A DNA stretch of 64,000 bases, from contig NZ_JAKZEY010000012.1 of the NCBI RefSeq assembly GCF_022808955.1, forward strand, positions 101,033-165,032, given 5' to 3'. The notes below the pieces were generated by a model. The model had not been told where the DNA came from and made no database searches. It saw nothing but the letters and a program-made list of their open reading frames with translations. Below, one piece after another: positions 46,348 through 55,181 of the stretch (positions are counted from its first letter, which is position 1; each line of letters begins with the position of its first letter). The stretch is from Anaerococcus sp. AGMB09787 (lineage in GTDB: Bacteria; Bacillota; Clostridia; Tissierellales; Peptoniphilaceae). A program made the translations under genes and the position numbers.

Positions 46348-47370
46348 ATGGAAGCTAAAAATATTAATAACCAAGAAAATAAAATAGAATTTATTCCCCC
46401 TACCTTGGTTAGAGACTATCTAAACTATCTAAAGTCTATTAGAGCTCTATCACCATCTACTATTAAGGAATATTCTTATGATTTGACAGTATTTTTGGAA
46501 TATATGCTTGCACGAAAGTTTTATAATGAAAATTTGGAAGAATTTTTTAAGGAATTCGATCCTAAGACTATAGATACAAAGATAACCCCTAAATTCCTAG
46601 AAAATATCTCCATTCAAGACTTTTATGCCTACCTATCCTACCTTGATAATGAACGTAATGATAGCCCAACAACAAGAGCTAGAAAAATCTCTGCTCTTAA
46701 GTCGTTTTATAAGTACCTCTACCAAGAGATTGAGGTAATTAAGACAAACGTTCCAAACAAGCTATCAAACCCCAAGATTAGTCAAAGACATCCCGTATAT
46801 CTTACAAAATTTGAGGCAGAAAAGCTCTTGCATACCGTTAAAGAGGAAAAGAATGACTTTCTAAGGGCTAGGGATCTAACGATTATCTTTACCTTCCTAA
46901 CAACAGGCATGAGGCTATCAGAGTTAGTTTCAATTAATGTAAATGATATATCATCAGATCACTTTAAGATAATAGGTAAAGGTAATAAGGAAAGAACCAT
47001 TTACCTCACCGATGCTTGTATTAAGCTTATAAATGATTATATAGGTGTAAGAAAAGAATATTTGAAGGAACAAGAAGTAGATGCCCTCTTTATATCAACC
47101 CACAAAAAGCGTATGGCTAACAGGTCTGTCCAAGCTACCATAGATAAGTATCTAGAAAAGGCCGGCTTTGATACAAGTACCTATTCAACCCACAAGCTTA
47201 GACACACAGCAGCAACTCTAATGTATAAGTATGGTCATGTTGATATAAGGGCTTTAAAAGACATCTTAGGCCACGCCAATGTATCTACAACTCAAATCTA
47301 TACTCACTTAGACGAAGAAGACCTCAAGGAAGCGGTAAATAAAAATCCTTTATCAAATTTAGATATATAA
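46348..47370 (+). CDS. XerC/XerD-type tyrosine recombinase
   Basis: 340-residue site-specific recombinase. N-terminal SAM-like core-binding domain (LVRDYLNYLKSIRALSPST), then the catalytic domain with Arg189 (TTGMRLSEL), the beta-hairpin Lys region (GKGNKERTIYL), His282 and Arg285 (HKLRHTAATL), His309 (LGHANVSTTQ) and nucleophile Tyr318 (IYTHL). All catalytic residues are present. It is somewhat longer than a typical XerC/D because of an N-terminal extension of about 20 residues. A chromosomal dimer resolvase is the likeliest role; a mobile-element integrase is possible, but no cargo genes are adjacent. Weak ribosome binding site. Confidence 0.88.
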   Translation: MEAKNINNQENKIEFIPPTLVRDYLNYLKSIRALSPSTIKEYSYDLTVFLEYMLARKFYNENLEEFFKEFDPKTIDTKITPKFLENISIQDFYAYLSYLDNERNDSPTTRARKISALKSFYKYLYQEIEVIKTNVPNKLSNPKISQRHPVYLTKFEAEKLLHTVKEEKNDFLRARDLTIIFTFLTTGMRLSELVSINVNDISSDHFKIIGKGNKERTIYLTDACIKLINDYIGVRKEYLKEQEVDALFISTHKKRMANRSVQATIDKYLEKAGFDTSTYSTHKLRHTAATLMYKYGHVDIRALKDILGHANVSTTQIYTHLDEEDLKEAVNKNPLSNLDI

Positions 47371-47372
47371 AA

Positions 47373-47410
47373 AGCGTAAACTTAGATAAGGAGTTTACGC
47401 TAAAGTTTTT
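47373..47410. terminator. Bidirectional terminator between recombinase and ynbB
   Basis: AGCGTAAACT pairs perfectly with AGTTTACGCT over a nine-base loop, then AAAGTTTTT; AAAAA precedes it for the opposite strand. Confidence 0.85.
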
Positions 47411-48688
47411 CTATATAAAATTATTTTTCTTAAAACGGTCTAGGACTACCTTTAGGGCAAGCTTACCATGGTAGTAATTTAAACCACCTTGGAGGTAAAC
47501 TGTGTAGGGTTCACGAATTGGTCCATCAGCAGATAATTCGGATGTTGCGCCCTCTACAAAGCCACCAGCTGCCATTATTACAGGATCCTCGTAGCCAGGC
47601 ATTGGGTAGGATTCTGGTATAAAGTTTGAATCAACGCTACACGCATCTTGGATAGCCTTACAGAATACCTTGATCTTCTCTCCATCCTTAAGCTCTATAG
47701 CTTGAACTATATCAGATCTAACATCATCCAATCGAGGAATAGTGTTATAACCTAATTCTTCAAAGGCAGCAGCAAATAGAAGTGCTACTTTCATAGCTTC
47801 CTTTACTATGTGAGGGGCAAAATATAAGCCCTCTGCTACTAGTCTACTAGTACCAAAGCTAAGGCCTTCGTCCTTGCCTATACCAGGAGCTGTTAGTGTA
47901 TTGGCGCAGTAATCTATTAGCTTTTGCCTACCACAAATATAGCCACCGGTAATGGCTAGGCCTCCACCAAGATTTTTAATCAATGAGCCTGCTAGTATAT
48001 CAGCACCAACTTGACTTGGCTCAATCTCTTCTGTAAATTCCCCGTAGCAATTATCTACAAACACTATAGTCTTAGGATTTATAGTTTTAATCTCATCTAT
48101 GGCTCTTTTTATTTCATCAATTGAAAACGCCCTTCTTTGAGTATAACCTGTTGATCTTTGGATCAGGCAAATCTTAGTATCATCTGTTAGCTTCTCTTTA
48201 ATCTTATCATAGGCAATTTGGGAATTGGTATCCAAGGGAATTTTATCATATAAGATGCCCCTTTCCTTAAGGTTACCAGCCTTATCTCCGGCTATACCTA
48301 TGACTTGTTGCATAGTATCATAGGGCTCATCAGTTATTGATAAGATTTTATCTCCCTTGTTGAGTAAGGCATAAAGAACGATAGACAAGGCGTGGGTACC
48401 TGATACTATACTAGGTCTTACTAAAGCCGCTTCTGTATCAAATATATCTGCAAAAATCGCCTCAATTTTATCAGCCCCAATATCACTATATCCATAGCCT
48501 GTCCCACTATTAAAATCAGTAGTTTCTAAGTTATTACTTTTAAAGGCCCCGAGCACCTTCATTTGGTTAAACTCAGCTAGGTCTTCTAAGTGGTCAAACT
48601 TCTTTCTTATTTTAACTTCGCAACTTTTTATAAAATCATCAAAATCATTATCTAGCTTATATATTTCGTTTATCTTGCTATAATCCAT
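47411..48688 (-). CDS. ynbB: YnbB-family PLP protein (methionine gamma-lyase-like, 'aluminium resistance')
   Basis: 425-residue fold-type I PLP protein. The lysine is probably Lys238 in ILAGSLIKNLGGGLA, preceded by VFVDNCYGEF (Asp binding the pyridine nitrogen). Start FNQMKVLGAFKSNNLETTDF and TGYGYSDIGADKIE are characteristic of this family, as is GFVEGATSELSADGPIREPY near the end. In B. subtilis ynbB follows miaA-hfq; here it overlaps miaA by 11 bases. Biochemical activity is poorly established: C-S lyase is suggested by family annotation only. Confidence 0.88.
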   Translation of the reverse strand: MDYSKINEIYKLDNDFDDFIKSCEVKIRKKFDHLEDLAEFNQMKVLGAFKSNNLETTDFNSGTGYGYSDIGADKIEAIFADIFDTEAALVRPSIVSGTHALSIVLYALLNKGDKILSITDEPYDTMQQVIGIAGDKAGNLKERGILYDKIPLDTNSQIAYDKIKEKLTDDTKICLIQRSTGYTQRRAFSIDEIKRAIDEIKTINPKTIVFVDNCYGEFTEEIEPSQVGADILAGSLIKNLGGGLAITGGYICGRQKLIDYCANTLTAPGIGKDEGLSFGTSRLVAEGLYFAPHIVKEAMKVALLFAAAFEELGYNTIPRLDDVRSDIVQAIELKDGEKIKVFCKAIQDACSVDSNFIPESYPMPGYEDPVIMAAGGFVEGATSELSADGPIREPYTVYLQGGLNYYHGKLALKVVLDRFKKNNFI

Positions 48689-49643
48689 AAAATTCCTTTA
48701 TAATACTCAATATAACATCGCTTGCATCATTTTTGTCTAAATTATCCATCTTGATTTGGTAGGTAAAAGGATATTGTAAGTACTTCTTCATCCATGTTAT
48801 TTGTCTCTTAGCATAATGTCTTGTATTTTTTTGAATAAGATCAAGCATAGCCTCATAGTCCACATCGCCATTAAGATACTGTAGGACTTCCTTGTAGCCA
48901 ATTGCTGCCATAGACTGGGAGTCCTTATTTAAAGAAAATACTTTCATTAGCGTTTTAACTTCATCCAAAAGACCAGCTTCTAACATTTCTAATACCCTTA
49001 TGTTAATCCTATCATAGAGGATATCCCTATTGTCATAATTTAGGAAAAATATTAAAGGATCTATATTTTCCTTTAATTGATTGAGTCCTTTCCTAAGCTC
49101 TGAGGGCTTCTTGCCAGTTAATTCATATATTTCAAGAGCCCTTATTATCCTATTTTCTTCGTTGGGATGGTACTTCTTTGCAGTCTCTTCATCGATTGAA
49201 AGTAACCTCTCATAAAGGAATTCAGAGCCTTTGTCATCAGCTTGTTTTTTGAGGTCATTCCTTATATTTTCGTCTTTTTCGACCCTGCCATAGTTCATAT
49301 CAAAAAGTAGAGAATCTATATAAAATCCAGTACCACCAACAACAATAGGAATCTTATCTTCACTATTTAATTTTCTTACTAGGTCATTAGCAGACTCAGA
49401 AAAATCATTGACTGAGAAGTTTTCATCTGGGTTAACTACATCTAGTAAATACTGATTCACAGAGCTAGTATATAAAGTTTTATTTGTACCAATATCCATA
49501 AATTTGTACACTTGCTGGCTATCAGCGGATATAATTGATGAATTTAAGGACCTAGCCAAATTTATTCCAATATCACTTTTACCTGAGGCTGTCGGTCCAG
49601 TAATAATTATAATTCTATCTTTCAAAATATTTCTCCAAATCAT
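48678..49643 (-). CDS. miaA: tRNA dimethylallyltransferase MiaA
   Basis: Adds dimethylallyl to A37 of tRNAs reading U-starting codons. 321 residues. P-loop ITGPTASGKSDIG, ISADSQQVYKFMDIGTNK, VGGTGFYIDSLLF and RQITWMKK are typical. Start: an ATG at 49643 lies 29 bases inside mutL; an alternative in-frame TTG at 49625 has GGAGA about seven bases upstream and gives MKDRIIIITG, so the true protein may be six residues shorter. Part of mutS-mutL-miaA-ynbB, all overlapping. Confidence 0.95.
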   Translation of the reverse strand: MIWRNILKDRIIIITGPTASGKSDIGINLARSLNSSIISADSQQVYKFMDIGTNKTLYTSSVNQYLLDVVNPDENFSVNDFSESANDLVRKLNSEDKIPIVVGGTGFYIDSLLFDMNYGRVEKDENIRNDLKKQADDKGSEFLYERLLSIDEETAKKYHPNEENRIIRALEIYELTGKKPSELRKGLNQLKENIDPLIFFLNYDNRDILYDRINIRVLEMLEAGLLDEVKTLMKVFSLNKDSQSMAAIGYKEVLQYLNGDVDYEAMLDLIQKNTRHYAKRQITWMKKYLQYPFTYQIKMDNLDKNDASDVILSIIKEFYGL

Positions 49644-51423
49644 TGACGCCTATCTCGATCATGGTTGACTTTCCTTCAAAAGTTTTGTAGGGGTTAGGTG
49701 AATTAAATAGGCTTTCTAGGAAACTTTCAGCCTCTTTCTTGCCTATCCTATCCCCTCTTTTAAATGATAATTTTCTAACAATCCTTGAAAGGTCCTTTTT
49801 TATATAATCAATATCCTTCTTATAGTCAATATCAATAAAGTCATAGATTAATTTTGAATCTAAATTACCATCAAAGAGAGCTGGTATTCCCCTTATAACT
49901 ATCGAAGTATCAGATAGGACATCGGCATCAAAGCCAAGTTTTGCTATTATTTCCTTCTGTTCCTTGAATTTTTCTATATCTTCTTCCCTTAGATTGAGGA
50001 TTTCTGGAAGCAAAAGTATTTGTCCATTAACCCCACTTGACTCAAACTCTTCAATAAATCTATCGAAGTTTATCTTCTCTGAGGCCCTACGGTGGTCAAG
50101 TATCAAAAGCCTATCTTTTTTCTCAAAGATAGAAAACCTTCTAAATATTGAAGTCTTGTAGGTAAAATCAGCTTCTTCTAAGAAAGTATCTTGACTAATA
50201 TCATTAGCTATATTCTTAGCTTCTTTTTGATCTACTGCGTGAGTTTCCATATTACCTAACAAGTCTATATTAGGATCAAAAAAGTTAGAATCTTCTTTAG
50301 TATCTTCTCTTCCATAACTATCTTCCACCCTTTCTCTAACTAGACTATTGGTCTTGTTATATTTTTCTAATAGGTCCTCATAAGAAGAAAAGTCTAGGAT
50401 AGCTTCTTTTTTCTCTTCTGCCTTAATTGATTTAGGATCCTTATTGGTAGAAAGCACAGCATTGATTTCTTCATCTATTAGTGTAGTCAAATCTTCTTCG
50501 TAGGTGAATTTCACCTGTCTCTTGGCTGGATGGATGTTCACATCGATATTTTTCGGATCAGTTGTCACAAAAACAAAAAATGCAGGATACCTATTTTGCG
50601 GGATTAAGGACCTATAGGCTAGCTCAACTCTATCTCTAATTAGCTTATTATCTATTAGCCTACCATTGACATATATATATTGGAGGGACCTGTTACCCCT
50701 ATAGTAGTTAGGACTAGTTACATAGCCAGATATCCTATAGGACTCGTTTTCTCCGTCTATTTTTATAAGGCTATCGGATAAGTTATCATCGAATAAGGAT
50801 GCTACCTTACTTACAAGATTATCATTTTTATTTGTAGCAAATTCTATATTATCATTCTTGATATACTTAAATGATATATTCTCATTACCTATAGCAAGGG
50901 CGTACATTAACTTTGTTATAGCATTTGACTCTAGGTTATCAGACTTTAGAAACTTACGTCTAGCTGGTAGATTACCAAATAAGTCCTCAACTATAATACT
51001 TGTACCAGTATTGGTTGCTATACTAGAAAGCCTAGGTTGGCCATTATCAAAGACTATCTTTGATCCAATTATTTCATCAGGAGTTTTACTTACTGCGCTA
51101 ACCTTACTTACAGTTACAATACTCGCTAGGGCTTCTCCCCTAAAGCCTAGGGAATTAATCTCATATAAGTCATCAAAATTATGAATCTTGGATGTAGTAT
51201 GTTTCTTAAAGGCAAGGACTAATTCATCAGATTTTATTCCTGAACCATTATCAGTAACCCTGATGTAGGTCTTGCCACCATTTTTAATCTCGACAACTAT
51301 CTTATCACTACCTGCATCAATTGAATTTTCTACCAATTCCTTTATGATTGAAACAGGAGATTCTATTACCTCCCCTGCCGCTATTTTTTCAATTGTATTT
51401 TGATCTAATTGTATAATTGCCAT
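49615..51423 (-). CDS. mutL: DNA mismatch repair protein MutL, degenerate endonuclease site
   Basis: 602 residues. The N-terminal GHKL ATPase is intact (IEKIAAGEVIESPVSIIKEL, NSIDAGSDKI, VTDNGSGIK, NSLGFRGEALASI). The C-terminal domain keeps its fold pattern and a beta-clamp-like QILLLP, but metal-site motifs are eroded. DQHAxxE reads DHRRASE (Asp443, Glu449 kept, His lost), the SCK segment reads SFK, and the CPHGRP region reads TFEGKS. The nicking activity expected of a MutL without MutH may therefore be missing. The ATG overlaps the mutS stop (TAATG). Confidence 0.95.
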   Translation of the reverse strand: MAIIQLDQNTIEKIAAGEVIESPVSIIKELVENSIDAGSDKIVVEIKNGGKTYIRVTDNGSGIKSDELVLAFKKHTTSKIHNFDDLYEINSLGFRGEALASIVTVSKVSAVSKTPDEIIGSKIVFDNGQPRLSSIATNTGTSIIVEDLFGNLPARRKFLKSDNLESNAITKLMYALAIGNENISFKYIKNDNIEFATNKNDNLVSKVASLFDDNLSDSLIKIDGENESYRISGYVTSPNYYRGNRSLQYIYVNGRLIDNKLIRDRVELAYRSLIPQNRYPAFFVFVTTDPKNIDVNIHPAKRQVKFTYEEDLTTLIDEEINAVLSTNKDPKSIKAEEKKEAILDFSSYEDLLEKYNKTNSLVRERVEDSYGREDTKEDSNFFDPNIDLLGNMETHAVDQKEAKNIANDISQDTFLEEADFTYKTSIFRRFSIFEKKDRLLILDHRRASEKINFDRFIEEFESSGVNGQILLLPEILNLREEDIEKFKEQKEIIAKLGFDADVLSDTSIVIRGIPALFDGNLDSKLIYDFIDIDYKKDIDYIKKDLSRIVRKLSFKRGDRIGKKEAESFLESLFNSPNPYKTFEGKSTMIEIGVNDLEKYFER

Positions 51424-54032
51424 TATAAGCGTCCAATCTTTTTAACAAGCTCATTTAATTCATTCATGGCTTCTATTGGTGTTAGGGAATTTATATCGAT
51501 ACTCGCTGCCTTTTCTTTAATTTCGCTAAGGCCCTTGTCTTCTATTTCTTTGAGGGATGATGTGATTTGTTTTTCCTTATCCATATCAAAGATATCATCT
51601 CCAGAATCTAGTTTTTCCATAATAAGCTTGGCATCATCGATTATTTCATCATCAAGCCCACTTAATTTGGCAACTTCAATCCCATAAGACCTATCAGCCT
51701 TCCCCTTAGAAATTTTCCTTAAAAAGACTAGGTTATTATTTTCTTCAAGGATATCTATTTTGAAATTTTTGACATTAGAGAGGTCTTTTTCTAATATAGT
51801 TAGTTCATGGAAGTGGGTCGCAAAGACAGTCTTCGCTTTCTTGTTTTTACTCAAGTATTTAACAAGGGCCATGGCTATAGACAAGCCATCATTGGATGAT
51901 GTTCCCCTTCCCACTTCATCTAGGATAATGAAGCTATCTTCACTTGCATTGGCTAGGATATTGCTAACCTCGTTCATCTCTAGCATAAAGGTAGATTCAC
52001 CCTTAGAAATATTATCGCTTGCCCCCACCCTCGTGAAGACTTGGTCACACACAGAAATATGAGCCTTGCTTGCTGGAACAAAGGATCCTATTTGAGCAAG
52101 GATAATAATAAGTGCCATTTGCCTCATATAGGTAGACTTACCTGCCATATTAGGCCCTGTTATTATCTGGATTAGGTTATCCTCTTCTCCTATGTCTGTA
52201 TCATTTGCTATAAATTCATTTTCATTTAGGTTATTTTCTATAACTGGATGTCGACCGTCCTTTATCTTTATAATATTATCAGTAGTAATAACAGGCCTCA
52301 CATAATTATTGGCCTTGGCAAGCCTTGCGAAGGTATTTAGGGCATCAATCCTAGCTATCATCTTGGCTAAGCTTTGGAGCTTGCTAGTATTTTCTAAGAT
52401 AAAGTTTCTTACCCCTTTAAATAATTCATACTCGAGGTCATTTACCCTATCTTTTCCTGATAGTATTAGGGTAGAAATCTCTTCTAATTTTTCTGTAGTG
52501 TATCTTTCTTGGTTTTTAAGGGTTTGTTTTCTAATATAAGTATCAGGTACCTTGTCTATATTGGTTTTGGTTACTTCTAAGGAGTAGCCATTATTTTTGT
52601 TATAGATTATTTTTAAGGTCTTGATACCAGTTACTTCTCTTTGGTCATTTTCATAGGCTAGTAATTCCCCTTGGGCATCCGTAGCTGATTTTTTGAACTT
52701 ATCTAGGCTCTCGTTATAGCCTTCTTTTATTATGCCACCCTCGCTAATGCTCATAGGAGGATTATCAATTATTGCCTTATCTATTAGGTCATAGATATCT
52801 TCAATATCCGGAATATTTTCACCTAGGTCTTTTATAAGATCGTTTGGTGATTCCATTAGAAGGACCTTGAGTTTTGGGATATTCCTTATGGAATTTTTGA
52901 CACTTATAAAGTCTCTTCCATTAGCTCTCTTATAGGATATTTTTCCTAGGAGTCTTTCTAGGTCATAGATATCAGATAGGATATTTGATACATTCTTAGA
53001 TAAGATATTATCTTTATAAAAGGCTTCAACAATTGATGCTCTTCTATCAATCTTGTACTTATCTATAAGGGGTCTTTCTAGAAATTCGTTTATTAGCCTT
53101 GATCCCATTACCGTATCTGCCTTATCTAGGACACTTATAAGGGAATTATCTCTCGTATTAGTGCTGAGGTTCTTAAATAATTCCAAATTTTTGGCAGTTG
53201 ATGCTGCAAGATCCATATAGTCAGATATTTCAAGTATATCGAGATTATTGATATGGACAAGGTCCTCCTTATAGTACTTGTAGATATAGTCAATTAGGTT
53301 AGCAAGGGATAAGATAGAAAGCCTCATATTAGAAACTTTTTCTAGGTTATTTTCACCCAAATGATCTCTAACGAGCTCTGCCCTTTCTAATAGGTTTTGA
53401 CTTTCTTCAATATAATTTATAAAAATCTTCTTCCTATCAAAATAATTTATGAGGTCCTTATCAGATAAATCCCTATTAGCTAGGATTTCTGATGGTTTAA
53501 TTTTTTCTATTTGGTCAATTGCCTTCTTACCCAAACTAGAAGATAGTCCCTTTATTTCAAGGCTTACTAGTTTACCAGTACTTATATCACAGTAGGAGAT
53601 TGCTATACCATATTTATTTTGATATAAAGATAAGAGGTAGTTATTTTCTTTTTTATCTAAACTTTCTAAATCTGTTATTGTACCAGGAGTTATCACCCTA
53701 GTTATAGCTCTTTTGACAAGGCCCTTTGCTTCTTTTGGATCTTCTATCTGATCACAGATAGCTACCTTATAGCCATTTTTTACAAGCTTAAAGGTATAGT
53801 TGTCTATTACATGGTGGGGTACTCCACACATGGGAGCCTTCTTCTCATGACCGCTATCCTTTCCTGTTAGGGTTAAGGATAAGACCTTGGACATTATTAC
53901 TGCATCTTCAAAAAAGGCTTCGTAGAAATCCCCCACCCTATAGAGAAGAATTGCGTCTACAAAGTCTTTTTTGACATCAACATAATGTTTTAACATAGGA
54001 GAAAGTTTTTTATATTCAAAATTATCGTTCAT
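51423..54032 (-). CDS. mutS: DNA mismatch repair protein MutS
   Basis: Recognises mismatches and recruits MutL. 869 residues from the ATG at 54032, which has AAGGA upstream; an in-frame TTG six codons earlier overlaps that site and is rejected. Mismatch-contact motif VGDFYEAF (Phe36, Glu38), connector and lever domains, then the ATPase with GPNMAGKST (626-634, Lys632), ILDEVGRGTSSNDGLSIA and FATHFHELT. The signature and helix-turn-helix regions are intact. Its stop overlaps the mutL start. Confidence 0.97.
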   Translation of the reverse strand: MNDNFEYKKLSPMLKHYVDVKKDFVDAILLYRVGDFYEAFFEDAVIMSKVLSLTLTGKDSGHEKKAPMCGVPHHVIDNYTFKLVKNGYKVAICDQIEDPKEAKGLVKRAITRVITPGTITDLESLDKKENNYLLSLYQNKYGIAISYCDISTGKLVSLEIKGLSSSLGKKAIDQIEKIKPSEILANRDLSDKDLINYFDRKKIFINYIEESQNLLERAELVRDHLGENNLEKVSNMRLSILSLANLIDYIYKYYKEDLVHINNLDILEISDYMDLAASTAKNLELFKNLSTNTRDNSLISVLDKADTVMGSRLINEFLERPLIDKYKIDRRASIVEAFYKDNILSKNVSNILSDIYDLERLLGKISYKRANGRDFISVKNSIRNIPKLKVLLMESPNDLIKDLGENIPDIEDIYDLIDKAIIDNPPMSISEGGIIKEGYNESLDKFKKSATDAQGELLAYENDQREVTGIKTLKIIYNKNNGYSLEVTKTNIDKVPDTYIRKQTLKNQERYTTEKLEEISTLILSGKDRVNDLEYELFKGVRNFILENTSKLQSLAKMIARIDALNTFARLAKANNYVRPVITTDNIIKIKDGRHPVIENNLNENEFIANDTDIGEEDNLIQIITGPNMAGKSTYMRQMALIIILAQIGSFVPASKAHISVCDQVFTRVGASDNISKGESTFMLEMNEVSNILANASEDSFIILDEVGRGTSSNDGLSIAMALVKYLSKNKKAKTVFATHFHELTILEKDLSNVKNFKIDILEENNNLVFLRKISKGKADRSYGIEVAKLSGLDDEIIDDAKLIMEKLDSGDDIFDMDKEKQITSSLKEIEDKGLSEIKEKAASIDINSLTPIEAMNELNELVKKIGRL

Positions 54033-54062
54033 ATAAAATCCTTGTTTCAAATCTAAACTTAA

Positions 54063-54602
54063 TTAGTCTATACTTATAACTTTAACATCATTTATCCAAG
54101 AAGATTTACTGTCGCTTTGGCTATCTATTAGACTTATCACACCCATAGACATATCGTATTCCTTGTTAGGCTTATCATTAATCTTGAAAGTAAGGATTAC
54201 CCTATCTACTTCTAGGGCTATGGATGTTGGAAATGTACTTATAGATCCCTTAGAATCTTCTATAAAAAGATTAGGAGAATTATTTACTTCATATCCCAAG
54301 TCTTGCAAAAATTTTTCTAGGGATATGCCTGTAATTTTTATATTCTCAAGACCATTATTTAATCTTACATTAGTGGTAGTTGTTTTCATATTTCTTATTT
54401 CTTTAAGTGAAAAAGACTCTTGCTTGTTAGCCTGATCTCTTATTATGATTATTTCATCATCAAAATCCCTTAAGGAATAATTTCCAATGAACTTACCTAC
54501 AAAGCTAAAAGAAAAAATAAGTAAAATTATACCAAGAATTACAAGGATAATATTATATTTATTTTTCTTGACTCTTTTTTTTATAGACTTATTCTTTTTC
54601 AT
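54063..54602 (-). CDS. Membrane-anchored protein of unknown function, possible molybdopterin-oxidoreductase-like fold
   Basis: 179 residues: a very basic N-terminus (KKNKSIKKRVKKNKYN), one helix (about 17-38), then an exposed domain. The pattern ITGISLEKFLQDLGYE followed by a short IEDSKG...TFPTSIAL strand region recalls the sulfite-oxidase/YedY-like fold used as a binding domain in some surface proteins, but no cofactor cysteine is visible. I do not recognise the family with certainty. The ATG overlaps the dut stop by one base, so it is co-transcribed with dut and lies just upstream of mutS. Confidence 0.55.
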   Translation of the reverse strand: MKKNKSIKKRVKKNKYNIILVILGIILLIFSFSFVGKFIGNYSLRDFDDEIIIIRDQANKQESFSLKEIRNMKTTTTNVRLNNGLENIKITGISLEKFLQDLGYEVNNSPNLFIEDSKGSISTFPTSIALEVDRVILTFKINDKPNKEYDMSMGVISLIDSQSDSKSSWINDVKVISID

Positions 54603-55036
54603 TACTCACCTGTAGATCCAAAGCCCTTGTTCCCCCTTTGGGTATCACTTAATTCGTCTACTTCTTCTATATCACATCTTAAGTAGGGTATCAAAACTAA
54701 TTGGGCTAGTCTATCACCATTTTCTATTATTTGATTATCCTTACCGTAGTTATAGATGAAAGTAACTATCTCTCCCCTATAATCGCTATCTATAACGCCA
54801 ACAGTATTTGCAAGCATTAGGTGTTTTTTGACCCCTGTTGATGATCTTGGATAAACTGCTCCAAAATACCCATCAGGAATTTCTACACTTACACCTGTAT
54901 GAACCTTGACAGTTTCTCCTGGTTTAACTGTAATTGGCTCATCAGTATAGCAGTACAAATCAAGACCTGCTGCACTATCACTACCGTATGTTGGCTTCTT
55001 TGATTTTACTATCATTTTTAATTTCTTATTAGTCAT
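54602..55036 (-). CDS. dut: Deoxyuridine 5'-triphosphate nucleotidohydrolase (dUTPase)
   Basis: Hydrolyses dUTP to dUMP, keeping uracil out of DNA. 144 residues, trimeric type. The motifs are present: SDSAAGLDLYCY (motif 1), PRSSTGVKKHLMLANTVGVIDSDYRGEI (motifs 2-3, described in two parts), GDRLAQLVLIP (motif 4) and RGNKGFGSTGE (motif 5, C-terminal). It is the first gene of a minus-strand run dut-unknown-mutS-mutL-miaA-ynbB, linking nucleotide-pool cleansing with mismatch repair. Confidence 0.95.
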   Translation of the reverse strand: MTNKKLKMIVKSKKPTYGSDSAAGLDLYCYTDEPITVKPGETVKVHTGVSVEIPDGYFGAVYPRSSTGVKKHLMLANTVGVIDSDYRGEIVTFIYNYGKDNQIIENGDRLAQLVLIPYLRCDIEEVDELSDTQRGNKGFGSTGE

Positions 55037-55060
55037 ATATCCACCTTTTCTCTAAATACT

Positions 55061-55088
55061 AATATACTAATTTTGCCATAATTTACAA
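55061..55088 (-). promoter_or_regulatory. Putative promoter for dut and the mutSL run
   Basis: Minus strand TTGTAA, a 16-base spacer, then TATATT (plus-strand TTACAA 55083-55088 and AATATA 55061-55066). Confidence 0.4.
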
Positions 55089-55118
55089 TAAAAGCAAATG
55101 GGCCACAAAATTTTACAA

Positions 55119-55146
55119 TTGATATTTCCCCAAAATCAATTATAAT
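55119..55146 (+). promoter_or_regulatory. Promoter for ychF-tdk
   Basis: TTGATA (55119-55124), a 16-base spacer, then TATAAT (55141-55146), 35 bases before ychF. Confidence 0.7.
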
Positions 55147-55181
55147 GTAATCATTGAAATAAAGTTTTATGGAGTGATTAT

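Noticed and set aside
46348..47370. Integrase of an integrative element
   Set aside because: No cargo, excisionase or relaxase genes adjoin it; the downstream gene is an ordinary housekeeping cluster. XerC/D-like chromosomal role preferred.
51760..52062. Long open frame on the plus strand inside mutS (similar antisense frames lie in ligA, gatB and mfd)
   Set aside because: They shadow strongly conserved genes on the other strand, have no ribosome binding sites, and translate into low-complexity Ser/Leu/Ile-rich sequence.
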